Source: Tetrapyrgos nigripes (Eukaryota > Basidiomycota > Agaricomycetes > Agaricales > Campanellaceae). From it: 64,000 nucleotides of DNA. A model generated the notes under the pieces. It did no database searches and had not been told where the DNA came from. It saw nothing but the letters and a program-made list of their open reading frames with translations. Position 1 is the stretch's first letter. Each line of letters starts with the position of its first letter. Shown in pieces: positions 21,886 to 32,009 of the stretch. The position numbers and the translations under genes are program-made. The stretch is taken from NCBI GenBank assembly GCA_013368315.1, contig JAACJM010000027.1, positions 62,001-126,000 on the forward strand, written 5' to 3'.

Positions 21886-24800
21886 TCATTCGGGTACATA
21901 GACTGCACGTTGTATAGTCCCACTCCGATCAATAATCGCCCAATCTCCATCTGGTGCCTTTACTCGCCCTATCAGACACTGCACACAAGTCATGTCCACC
22001 ACCTCATATCTTCCCAATTTCTTGTAATAAGGCATCCCAAGGCCGTTCTTCTTCGTCATACCTTCACATACCTGTATCCCAGCCAGAAAATACATCTTGT
22101 CCTTGGGATGATTGAGCTCAGGGACTGCTGGAAATGTGACAGCAAAGATGTTTTGCAGTTGGCTGTAAAATGTTTGCAGTTCATATACTGGTGCCTGGCG
22201 CCGATTCCGTGAATTGATATCAACTAGAGCATCATACTATGAGAAGATCAATTTTTGTTCCACAGACAACAGTAAGGATGCCTCACCCGTATATATGTCG
22301 CATTTCGATGGTCCTCTGTGTGGAGATCCATGGCGGAAGCCTTCATGTCATCACCTCCACCTAGTCTACGCACTTTGGCCCACTGTGAGACTCGGTCTGG
22401 CTTGTAGTATTGACGAATGAGGGCCAGAGTGACATCGTCACCAGTAGCTGTCTTGCCGAAGCGAGTAACGAAATGGATCATGATCTTTTCATGTAACGTG
22501 TTCGAAATTGAAGTAGATGGCTGCTGCGGGGCTACCAAGCAGCAAGTCTTGTCTGCAAAAAATGTAAATATAATACATGGATTCATGGAATACTCGTCAA
22601 CGACTTACATTTATCATCAGTTAATTGAGTCCTGCCTCCAAGCTCTCCTCGCATACGGAGTGTCTCTTTCAAATCATAGTTCATGATAAGAACCGAGAGC
22701 ACTGCATAATCGGTAACATATCCGTCGATGCATGCCCAAGGATAACGTCGGCTCTTGATGGCTGGTCCTATACGATTGCAATAGCGTTCAGTCGGATATG
22801 ACCAGTGTGTCCATGTGGGGCCAATCCACTCGATCTGATCAGGTATGTGTAAGAAACCATGTATCGTCAGGGGGCAGGCACTCATGCGGTCAGGATTGTA
22901 TTGATAGTATAGTCTGCGAACAAGGTTTAATGTCAACGAAAGTGTCAGAGATATCAATCAGAACAACAGATCAACATACTTTTCGAATTCTTCTACCCAA
23001 GAAGCTATACTAGCCCGCAGTGCTGGTAATTGTGCGCGTTCGTATTCAAAGTCCATGCAAAAGATAACAATCTTCGCGAACTTGACAAAGTGTTCATAAT
23101 ATACTCATTTCTTGAAGTGGTTGTGGAGAAGAACTGGCCCTAGATGCATCAGCCAGAAAGACCACGAGTCAGCAGTACTCGCTTTCTTGCCAGCGTCCGA
23201 GGCAATGTCGACAGGTCTCTGACCGAATGCAGATGGAATGAAGTCACCACACGCAGCAGTAGCAGCACCAATCGCCTCCCATATATTTTTCGGGAGCTCA
23301 TAACACCCTGTTCCTTCATCCAAATCCTTGAAAGAACCTGTCCACAAGTTGACGAGTATCTGTAGGATATTCTCGAACCAGAGGTGCATGACCTCATAGG
23401 GTATGCAATGTGGAAAGATGAGTGATGACAGGTTATGAAAGACGGAAGAGCCTTTGATACCATACTGGGTGGCAAGTCGTTTGGACTGGGTAGCGTTCGG
23501 TGCCATATCGACTTCTTCTGCCTGTGATTTGATTTCCGCATCTGTACGGAGAGGAAGATTGAAAGGGTCGTATTTCTTGATTTTGGAGTCATCTGCTTGC
23601 ACAGCAGGATGTCGAGAACGATCTAGAGGTACATACAATGTGCGACCTCCAGGTGCTGCAATACCAGTGATGTTGCAGATGCGACAAGGGCGAAAACCGT
23701 TGTGGCCGACAAAGCGAGCCAAAAATGACATTGCTGGGATATCACCAAACAGCACGATAAGGTACGCATGTAGCGCAAAGAGAACGTTGGCGAACGTATC
23801 AAATGCACGTACACCTCGCTCCAGCTTCATCAACTCCTCAACCAGTGGCCATGAGAACGAGTCTGGGTCCTTGGGTTTGTTCGGCCCGGGAATGACGCCT
23901 ACACAAAGAATGTTCTCGACATGATTACGGAGCTCCGGTGGGAGATTGTAGTTGTAGACGAGTAATGGCCAACAAGTTTTGGTTCGCCGACGCCAAGGGG
24001 CAAAGCCGTCCGTTGATAGCCCAAGCGCAATGTCATGCTCGAATTCGAAGAATTTGTGGGGGAAAGTAGTGGTGCCAACAGTTATGTTCTTCTCGCAGAG
24101 TGTCTGGTATAACTTGCAGTCGTATATGTCGTTAATTTTGTCAGGATCAGGAGAGTAGTTGGCTCGGTACTTCATCTCCTTCATCATGGAAGGACTGCGG
24201 AAAAAGGAGACGAGTCGAGGAATAAGAGGGATGTAGCAAAACCTTTTTCGAGGCCGTTTCCTGCTTGGACGGAATCGCGGCTCATTGCAGTACTCGCAAC
24301 GAGAGTCTTCAGCATGTGGACCAACAAAGCAACAACAAGAGTTGATGCAACAGTCATAGGGGACCGGCTTGAAGCAAGCGAGGAAGGCAGCACGAGATTT
24401 GGTGACCTTCCATGATTGGATATTCTCCGAGCGAAAAGCGAAAGGAAGGGCTTCGAACACACTCAAAGTCATGTATGTTTCAACTTTGAGTGCGTAATGA
24501 CGAAGCAGGGCCACTTCATCATCGGTGAGCTCCTGTGCTAAATAAAAGTCAGACATAGACAAAGAGCAACGTTTACAACTGACTTACCAAACTCAGACAG
24601 CTCAGCTTCAACATCACCCCATATGAGGTCCTCCAGCGTAAGAGCCTCTAACCCCTCTTCATCAATTTCGGCATTCCAATCTACGCCATGCTCCTCATCC
24701 AGTATTCCATCCTCCTCATTCCGAGTCTCCGCATCCTCATCCTCATCCTCATCTTCAGGAACATCTTCCACCCAAATACGCTTGGACCGCCGAAGAGGCA

Positions 24801-25167
24801 CAGGATCTGGAGATGGATGACGAGATGGAGGTGCTTCCATCTCGAAGTCGACATCAAAGGTTTCTACTCCGGCAAAAGCTTCGAAAATATTTGCAGCGTC
24901 CACCTCTGTAAGAGCAGGTGCATCAAGCTCTGGTCCAGGAGCGTCAGGAGGATCCAGATTGTCAACGTCCATGTCCTCGTTGTCAGTTTCAGCACCACTA
25001 GTAGAAGTGTTGAATATCGGAAGGGGTATTTTGGGTCTCTTGAGGGCTTTTAGGTGTCGGCGTTCTGTCCGTTGGGTTACACGCACACCACAGTGCCTAC
25101 AGTTCACCATGGTTTCCTTGCGAACACGTTTCTTGCTGGCTTTCATGGGTCGTGGCATTGTGCACAC
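21886..25167 (-). pseudogene. tnp2: Tnp2-family (CACTA-like) transposase with one nonsense codon
   Basis: The minus-strand gene starts at 25167 (MCTMPRPMKASKKRVR, with a CRHCG...H zinc-finger-like start and an acidic stretch) and splices after LSEFG into a long exon. That exon carries the family signature: CEYCNEPRF, IPLIPRLVSFFRSPSMMKEM, DIYDCKLYQTL, IALGLSTDGFAPWRRR, CVGVIPGPNKPKDPDSF and CRICNITGI. The DG in LSTDGF is the position usually given as catalytic in this group. Later exons give YYQYNPDRMSACPLTIHGFL, ERYCNRIGPAIKSRRYPW and CVQCLIGRVKAPDGDWAIID, the usual C-terminal end, with the stop at 21886. The only lesion I see is an in-frame TGA at 23105-23107 between HNHFKK and VYYEHFVKF; coding continues in the same frame directly after it. 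CGA to TGA would explain it. About 950 residues otherwise. Confidence 0.88.
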
Positions 25168-25410
25168 TGTAAGCGCACTCGGAAAAAGAAATAAGCATGT
25201 CGATTTGGGCTATGTCAAGATGGTTACGATAACAAGAGGCGGATAGATAAACGGAAAAACAAATTGGACAGGTATAAAGTCCAACCAAGGTCACGCCCTC
25301 TTGTTGACCACCCGCTACTTGTTTTTTGACCGCCAATCCTCTCTTCACATGTCTCTAGTGACATTGCTCCATGCCCTAGCCCACCGACCCAGGTAGACGA
25401 AGGGGCAGCT
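25168..25410. promoter_or_regulatory. Divergent promoter of transposase and companion gene
   Basis: A 243-bp gap separates the start of the minus-strand transposase (25167) from the start of the plus-strand companion gene (25411). Both must be expressed from it. No TATA box is obvious, and the sequence is not internally repeated. Confidence 0.45.
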
Positions 25411-26640
25411 ATGACAAAGGCCAAGCGTGCTGGTACCAGTAAAAAAAGAGGACGTCAAGAAAACGGTGAGTGAGGCCTTCAAGTCAGTGATATACCATTT
25501 ACTTACCATACACCCTTCTTGATGTGTCGTCTTGGTGAAAGCAGCTGGTATGTTTGTTGATGATCGCCTGATCAAATTCTGATGTGGTCTTCACAGCAGG
25601 GGATGCACCTGATGGGCAAGACAGCACTGCCAAACCTAAGACGAAAAAAAAGAAAGGTAAGCCTTCTGTTAATCATTACTTATTGTATAAGCCAAACATA
25701 TCACTGACCAATGAGACAGCCGTGAAAAAGAAGAAGAGCAAGGAGGTTGAGGCCCCAGTCCCAATGGGAGATTCCATGCGCAGCAATGTCCCAGCCACTC
25801 CTACCAACGCCGAACCAGTCGTTCCAGTCGTTCCAGCTACCCCACCTGCTTCTGGTCCTATCAATTTCGAGCCAGTCAATGTTGTCGTTCCGGCCACTAT
25901 TGACACAGCGAGCACTACTTCAAACGAGCCGGCAGATGTAGATAGTGTGGAGTACTGGAAAAAAATGGCATTAGCATTGCAAGGTAAGCCAACGTCCCTT
26001 GTATAACGCAAATCACTTGAAGAGATACTCACTTTGTCCTTTTCTATAGCCCAGGCTGCCCAGCGAGGTGGTACAACTCAGACTGCTTCCACCGGCAACG
26101 CCATGGGCCAAGCCAACACAACGAGGGTTATCAAAAAGCCAAAGGGCGAGGCGGGAGACAAGAAGAAAGGCTATAATCTTCAAGAGAAGATCGAGGTTGC
26201 TGATGATGACGCGTACAACGCATTTCTGGTACGTTTGGCACTATTTAATCCTAAAGCTATCGGCTCCGGCTGACTTGATTTGTGTAGGCTGCTGTACGGA
26301 ACAACCGCTTGAAGGCGGGCATCGATATCAAGGTGTCCTACAGCAAGCAAGAGCTCGAAGCCAAGGATAGACTGTGCAAACTTGTGAGTATTCTTTTTAT
26401 TCAAAGATGTCTCTATATTTACATACTTTCATGCAGGTTGAAAAAGAGCTTCCCTATTTCACGAAGAAGCGTTTCCCGGGTTACTGGGCAACGCTTGCGG
26501 CATTGAAGCAATCCCTCAAGAGCTCAGTCAAGACTCACAAAAAGCTGAAGAAGAGTAGAGCTGCAGAGGAGTCAGAGGACGAGGATTCGGACAGTGACGA
26601 TGATGAGGAAGCCAGCACTAGCGACGACGAAGAAGTCTAG
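25411..26640 (+). CDS. Probable transposon companion protein, basic/acidic
   Basis: Six exons join in frame from MTKAKRAGTSKKRGRQEN to a TAG at 26640, about 285 residues. The N-terminus is very lysine-rich (KPKTKKKK, VKKKKSKEVE, a likely nuclear localisation signal). It is followed by a P/V/T-rich linker, a short segment VEYWKKMALALQAQA that may be coiled coil, and a globular C-terminal domain (YNLQEKIEVADDDAYNAFLA, RNNRLKAGIDIKVSYSKQEL, LPYFTKKRFPGYWATLAALK). The tail is strongly acidic (EDEDSDSDDDEEAS). It is divergent from the Tnp2 gene with a shared promoter region, which suggests a second element-encoded protein. It has no visible lesion. I do not recognise a named domain. Confidence 0.65.
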
Positions 26641-26726
26641 AAACGGTCTGACTGCAGTGTACAAATTACTAGCTAAATATGATTTTTTTCACTACTAAAA
26701 CAGAGCTTTATTTTACGTCCATTCCA

Positions 26727-27060
26727 GGGGGATTTACAAGACAGGGAAAGCGGGTCATTATCACTCATGCAGAATCCTTCCATTGTGCCCCACAGACAAT
26801 CCCTCCGTTCCTCTCAAGATCACCCTATTCTCGAATTGCCCTGGAACGGAGTCATTTTGACCGACCGGGCGAAATTTTTGGAAAATTTGACGGTGGGTCA
26901 AAACAGGGTTTTCTGGCGGACAAATTCACCCGATTTTGAGAAGGGTACTAATCCCTCCAGAAAAGGGGGAAGATCCGTCCAACACCGAATTTAAATAAAT
27001 CGGTGGAAAACCCGGTCGAGGTGGGTGAAAATCCCCCTTCCGGCAGCCCACAGTGTTCAA
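26727..27060. repeat. Second subterminal-repeat-like block
   Basis: Motif-dense block with GGTGGGTCAAAAC, GACCGACCGGGCG, TTCACCCGATTTT and GGTGGGTGAAAATCCCCC. Read on the minus strand its outer end, GGGGGATTTTCACCC, resembles GGGTGATTTTTACC at 20575. See the paired block at 20565-20800. Confidence 0.4.
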
Positions 27061-27124
27061 ACGCTGCAGAGTTCAAAGCAGACGCAGAAGGAAAGGCAAG
27101 AGGAGAGACAGTACTGTCCCATTT

Positions 27125-27320
27125 CGTTCAATTCGCGAGTCAGGCGTTACGTACCCCCAAAATTCGCGAAAAAAATTGGCCGTCAGGCATCACAAAAAGC
27201 CATTCGCGAAATCCCTGCCAAGATACCTTCCAAAACCGGCAAAATCTCCATCAAATTTCGCGAAATTTCGCAGAAAAATGCTCGAGTCACGGCTCATGCC
27301 ACAGTTTTCGCGGTCAGAAA
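27125..27320. repeat. Cluster of TTCGCGAA-type motifs
   Basis: Within 200 bp the motif occurs as AATTCGCGAGT, AATTCGCGAAAA, CATTCGCGAAAT, TTTCGCGAAATTTCGC and TTTTCGCGGTC, with AATTCGCAAAGG at the end. TTCGCGAA is self-complementary. The block lies between the companion gene's 3' flank and the Helitron end. A factor-binding array or subterminal region is possible. Confidence 0.5.
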
Positions 27321-27495
27321 ATTCGCAAAGGCATGTCACGGTTAGTCCTGTTTTTTCGTATTAGGAGCTGGGCGGCTGCTTTTCCGATTACAAATGCTTA
27401 GGGCCGCTTGTCGCGGCATCCCCGACTCCGTTTTCTCCAGCATTCCAAAACGATGTTCCTTCTGACTGCGCGGTGTTGTTGACTACATGTCTTCC

Positions 27496-28580
27496 CAAGG
27501 GGTACCCACTTTCTTATTGCCGGACATCACCTTCATTTTCGGTCATAAGGTCTGCCCCCCTCCCCCCCCTCCCCCCCTCCTGCCATATAAGGAAGGCGAT
27601 CATGTAAGCAGTGATTACATAACGACTGCCACATCATCGCGTTGGACTCTTCTCTCCTTCCATCATTAGTCTCCTATGGCCCTCTATTCTCTAAAACCAA
27701 CTTCTCTATATCTTTCTCTTCTGAACCCCAACCGAAACCAGCATGAAGCCTCTCATTAATGTATTGTTCCGGCTCGTCATAATTGGCCACTGCATTGACA
27801 GGGTCCTCGGAAAATAATGACAGACTGTTATGGGTAGATGCTGAGAACGGGATGGAGTCAAGAAGCATTCGAATTTGCGATACGAGCGACACAGATTCAT
27901 TTGAATCAGCGTTAGACGGATTTTTGACGATAGGGGTAGTTTTGGGAACTATAGAAGGCGATGGAGAGGTATGGGATATTTCCAGACGTGAGGGACCGGC
28001 AACAGTTGTGACGGCTTGCTTCGGGGCAGGCTTTGAGAAGAATGCCGAGATAGGCTTCCGGACCTCCTTGGACTTATGGGTCTTGCTCTGAAGGTGGAAG
28101 TCCCAGTTCTTTTCTCCTCCGAATCCAATATTGACGTTGACCTTGCATACATTGCAAAAGCGCCTGCTGTCCGCTGTGAACTCGGGCTAAGTTAGAGAAA
28201 AGGTTTTATGAGTATTATGAATTACCCGAAAAGAATAGAACACACGGCGCTATCCTTCTTCTTCTTTCCCATCCAATACAAAGACGAACTGAGTTGAGCG
28301 CCAAACGTCAAGAACGAGAAAATTTTTCTGAGGTTGAGGTCATGCAGTGCGACAAGTCACCTGGTAGCCATGGAACAGTCTAGCCTCCTTCCGGATTTGG
28401 TTTCTCGGCTGACAGAATGTGCCTGGACGCTACTTTTGCCTTCATTCTAGTATTGGACCCAAAGGGGGATTTCTACAGGCCATACAAGTACTTCTGAGAT
28501 AGTATGTCATTTTCGGTCATAAGGACCTGTCCACCCCCCCCCAAGGTGATGTCGGGTATTAAGGTTCTGGGTACCCCTTG
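27496..28580. mobile_element. hAT-like element nested in Helitron A, 1085 bp
   Basis: The element is flanked by a perfect 8-bp direct repeat, TGTCTTCC (27488-27495 and 28581-28588). Its ends are inverted: CAAGGGGTACCCA on the left and TGGGTACCCCTTG on the right, with the imperfect inversion extending to about 37 bp. Just inside both ends is a second block, CATTTTCGGTCATAAGG, followed by a C-rich tract; this block is in direct orientation (27534 and 28508). The contents are a zinc-finger gene remnant. The terminal sequence matches the 933-bp element at 18755-19687, so both belong to one hAT-like family. Confidence 0.85.
27674..28190 (-). pseudogene. BED/C2H2-like zinc-finger gene remnant
   Basis: The minus strand reads PEFTADSRRFCNVCKVNVNI, then GFGGEKNWDFHLQSKTHKSK: a Cys-x2-Cys ... 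His-x4-His finger in the layout used by BED-type fingers of hAT transposases and related fungal transposon proteins. It continues with KPISAFFSKPAPKQ, MLLDSIPFSASTHNSLSLFS and YINERLHAGFGWGSEEKDIE, and stops at 27674. The usual protein is much longer, so this is the 5' part of a gene. The left border at 28190 follows a TTAG acceptor, and an upstream exon may exist within the element. Confidence 0.6.
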
Positions 28581-28719
28581 TGTCTTCCTGTACTCCTAGT
28601 GATACGCTTATAATACATTTTTTTGTTATGTATCACCGTTTTGCTGCGTTTAGGCGTTTTGGCCCCTGGGAAAGTGGTGTTGAGGTTAATCTTCGCCGAT
28701 GAGCTGCCGGCGCCTAGTA

Positions 28720-30869
28720 TTCAAAGTGTGCGTGACTGGTTTTCTTTCTGCTCAAACTATCAGCTACATTGAACTGAGCTTTACGGCGTTGAATGACGTT
28801 GAAGATAATGAACATGAAAAAATCATGGTACCGAAATTGACGGTCTCGTAGCAACAAAAAGTACTTGGCGTGTTTCTCGAATCAACGTCAGCTTTCCGGC
28901 TTCTATCCTCAAAACCTCCGATTCCAAGTGGAAACAAAGTTGGAAACATACCACAAATCAACGAAGGATTATTGTATTCAGGGACAAAGTGGTAGCTGTA
29001 ATACAATGCGAGGTCTGGCAGTCCTTCGCGTCGATCTTTGACAGCGGCTAGATTACTTATGCTTGCAGATATCATAGACCTGGCAGGAATTTTTGTGCAT
29101 TCAGGATCGAATATACCGGAGCGTTCCAGAAGAGCAGGATTGTCGGCAACGGTAATATTATTTGCAGCCTGAGAAAAGGTACAAGCAGGATGTTCTGCAA
29201 ACGATGATGTTTCTTCTTGAAAGATGTGAGTTGGATCCGATTGATGATCATAGATGATGCAATCTTCAAGGCCAGGAATCAAGCCGCAGTCAGGAAATTG
29301 ATTGAGAACATCAGAATCGATAGCGGGAAGAGTCATATAGAGCTGATTATTTCTGAACAAGAACGAAAGCATATGCATTATGACATTTCGACGCACCTGA
29401 AGTTGCTGAAGTTTCTTAAGATCATCAACTGACATTTTTTTGGGGCCGACAAAAATGATGCTTATCAAGCCATTGAGATGTGTAGGAGTCCAAGGTAATT
29501 TTTGCGCGGTTGAGACGACATTCAGTTCATGGGCAGAAGTATTTCCATACATCACACGAGGTTGACTCTCATCAGATGATCCATACAGACGGACAACATG
29601 AGCAGTTGTATGATAAATCGCACATGCCATTTCTTCTGCCCAGGTAATTGGAGGTTGCAGGTTCTTTAATTCTTCGGGTAGTTCACCTCGATACACATTC
29701 GCAAGAGCTAATGGCGGCATTTTGTTTTTAGAGAGATATGTAAGACACTCTTTGCATATATAAGCGGTGTACCTATTTTCGACACATCGAATTGATTCAG
29801 GGTCGAGCAGGCATCCATCAAGCAAAGGATCAATGTACTTGAATCTACTCTGTGGTGTATGCTTCAAAATGTAGGAATCTTGGACTTTGAGCAACAACAG
29901 CGAAGGAATATCAGATGCGTGTAAGAAAGAACCAGTATGGTCATCATCCTGACAACTGCAAGAGGCGCAATAGAACGGAAAACGATAAACAGAGGCTTCT
30001 CGATATGACCGAAGACAAGTGAAAATTGTAGTGGTAGACACACATTCTGGCCATCTTTCCTTAGCTTGCTCGAAGCGAGAGAAATACTGATTCGCATAGT
30101 CAACACGAGCTTGTCGTCGGTTCTCACTGTGATGATTCAAGCGCTTTTGACAGGTAGTGCTCATAGAAACAGCAGTACCAAACATAGATAGGAAAATCTT
30201 CTCAATAACATTATCTTGCGTTGATATAGAGAAAAATGTTTCACTCAATGACGGCTGTAGTAGCAAAAGCGCGTTCGCTAAGTCGCAATCACTGAGTGAA
30301 GATAAGATTAACCACCGACGCATAGCAAAGCGTGATAGAACAGTGCGCAAGGATTTGGATCGGCCTTCAAAGTCAGCAGTTTTGATACGATAAGTAACTT
30401 GCTGTTTACCCTGGGTGTGAACGGGAAGGTTGCGTTGCAAAACTTGTAATTCGTCTGGAGATAACGCATCAAAAGAAATGTTGATATCGGAGATGTCAGG
30501 TAACTCAGATTCGGAATCCTTATGCGATAAAAATTGAGATAACACAGCTCGCATGTAGTAGTCAGAAAACTCTATTCCAAACGAATGCCGTAAAGACAAG
30601 ATCCTTGAGTGATAGAGATGTCCAAAGGCGAGAGGGCCATCGTAGGGAAGAATACCAGCAAGCATAAGTTTCGGAACCAACAACAACGCGTACTGTTTTC
30701 GAGGCAGATTTTCGGACAGAGTGGTATCAAAGATACGAGCCACTGTGAATAAAAGCCGGCGCGGTAATTGCTGCAATAGTTGAGCTGTTGTCTGTGGAGG
30801 ATACTCAAGAAATACAGGCGTATTTGCGGCTACTCTGCGAAGGTGGTGCTCCATAGCGATTGAAGACAT
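28720..30869 (-). pseudogene. Truncated Helitron Rep/helicase N-terminal region
   Basis: One long minus-strand frame from MSSIAMEHHLRRVAANTPVF at 30869. The DUF6570-like part is clear: YICKECLTYLSKNKMPPLAL, NVYRGELPEELKNL, ARVMYGNTSAHELNVV-type residues and TPTHLNGLISIIFVGPKKMS. It is followed by the Helitron helicase-like N-terminal start LALYYSYHFVPEYNNPSLIC and MFPTLFPLGIGGFEDRSRK. Right after that the frame is lost by a shift. Another frame continues the family sequence as FEKHAKYFLLLRDRQFRYHD and FFMFIIFNVIQRRKAQF until a TAG at about 28721, and everything downstream (the HUH endonuclease and Pif1-type helicase) is missing. The open 701-residue frame therefore has a foreign last 40 residues. 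Confidence 0.82.
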
Positions 30870-31056
30870 CGAGCGATGACTGTTTGAGATAACAACGAAC
30901 GGAATTTGAAATCTGTGGTCCGCATGATTATCGGCACATGAGTATGACCGTCCGCATGACTTGTGGCGTGGAAAGAAAAATTTAAAAAAACCGCCCGATC
31001 AGTGTCGTTCGAGTTCTGCAAGTCCCTCCTCCTTCCGGAGTCGGGGATCCTTGAGA

Positions 31057-31262
31057 TTTGCTAATCACACTGCCACCGGGAAACACCGCCAGGCCTTTTA
31101 TCGCTTTCCAGGTGTCCATTTTTTCGGTTATGCGGAGGTACATAGTCTCAATACATTACAAGAGCTTTGTCTGAATGATATTCATTGCAATTTTGAGAAG
31201 TTTTGAAGTCTCTGTAGGTACGCCGACAGACCGGCGGTTGTGTGGCAGTGAGGATTAGCAAA
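31057..31262. mobile_element. Short TIR element next to the Helitron A 5' end
   Basis: TTTGCTAATCACACTGCCAC at 31057-31076 is inverted as GTGGCAGTGAGGATTAGCAAA at 31242-31262, about 19 of 21 positions matching. The unit is 206 bp and non-coding, so it has the size and form of a MITE. It starts only 10 bp from the Helitron terminus. No target-site duplication is visible. Confidence 0.55.
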
Positions 31263-31685
31263 TTTTCGCAATTCATTTTGCGTGGGAAAGGAACCAGCCG
31301 CCAGACGCGGCGACTTTAACAACAGACTACCTATACATCACTTCTGTGATCGTCATATTGTCTGTCTACGAGAGACTATGTCACGGTCACGATGCCCTCG
31401 CAAATTGAATGAAATGGGACAGTACGACGCATGTTTTTTTCTTTTTCTAATGTCCTCAAAAACTTTCATTCCGTCGCTTTCCTTCTCATTTTGCTCGCCT
31501 CGTTTCCTATGCTTTACATTACATTGATGATTTTTTTGAAAATCATTAGGTGACCTTCTTCTAAGAACAACAAGGCTACGATCGGACCTCCAAGCATACT
31601 GATCCCATTCTTCATCGGAGCAGGAAGGACGCCCAGGGTAGGGAGAAGGTGATCTGCGTTGGGCGTGAATAGTAAGTAGTCATTA
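31263..31685. other. Spacer, no gene seen
   Basis: No supported exon. The right end grades into epoxide-hydrolase-derived sequence. Confidence 0.35.
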
Positions 31686-31689
31686 CTTC

Positions 31690-31925
31690 GTCCATTAGTT
31701 CATGCCTTCTTTTTACCATACACAAGTCCGAGTCGTTTCTGATATCAATATCTTCTTTCATAGTGGTGTTACTGATTGTAGGGGCTGCACCGTTCTATCT
31801 CGCTCTCTCATCCTTCATCCCTGCGTTCCCGCTTCGGAAATATGCCCTCGGATCCGGACTTTGACCACTTGTGAGAAGCGTTTGAGAGCTAAGGTGGCGT
31901 TTGGATACAGGTTGTGAGTCCGGAT
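31690..31925 (+). pseudogene. Epoxide hydrolase relic 1
   Basis: DNA-level resemblance to one exon of the intact epoxide hydrolase at 33.9 kb: TTACTGATTGTAGGGGCTGC (the intron end and exon start), CTCTCTCATCCTTCATCCCTG, ATATGCCCTCGGATCCGGAC and GGCGTTTGGATACAGG match the intact copy's corresponding positions. Several frame-breaking differences are present. Confidence 0.65.
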
Positions 31926-32009
31926 ACCGGAGTTTTTTAAACTCTGAGAAGGGAAATCGTCTTTAAATGTGTTGGACGCTGAGGGTACGGGGAAAAGTGA
32001 TTACTTCCT

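Larger units (their letters stand above)
27398..31047 (-). mobile_element. Helitron A (3.65 kb, internally deleted, hAT-invaded)
   Basis: On the minus strand the element begins A|TCCCCGACTCCGG at 31047. It ends with the exact inverse of the first 12 bases, CGGAGTCGGGGA (27430-27419), followed by a hairpin GCCGC-gacaa-GCGGC (27417-27403) and CTAA (27401-27398). A TC start, a 3' hairpin and a CTRR end are Helitron hallmarks. A 12-bp inverted pair located at the very 5' end but upstream of the hairpin at the 3' end is the asymmetric arrangement described for Helitron2/Helentron-type elements. It carries a truncated Rep/helicase gene and a hAT-like insertion. The same three-part 3' end and the same 5' end recur at 40.8-43.2 kb. 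Confidence 0.82.

Noticed and set aside
23060..23110. An intron hiding the TGA in the Tnp2 gene
   Set aside because: No GT donor lies before the TGA in a position that would restore the conserved FKKxxYYEHF spacing; the sequence is contiguous coding on both sides.
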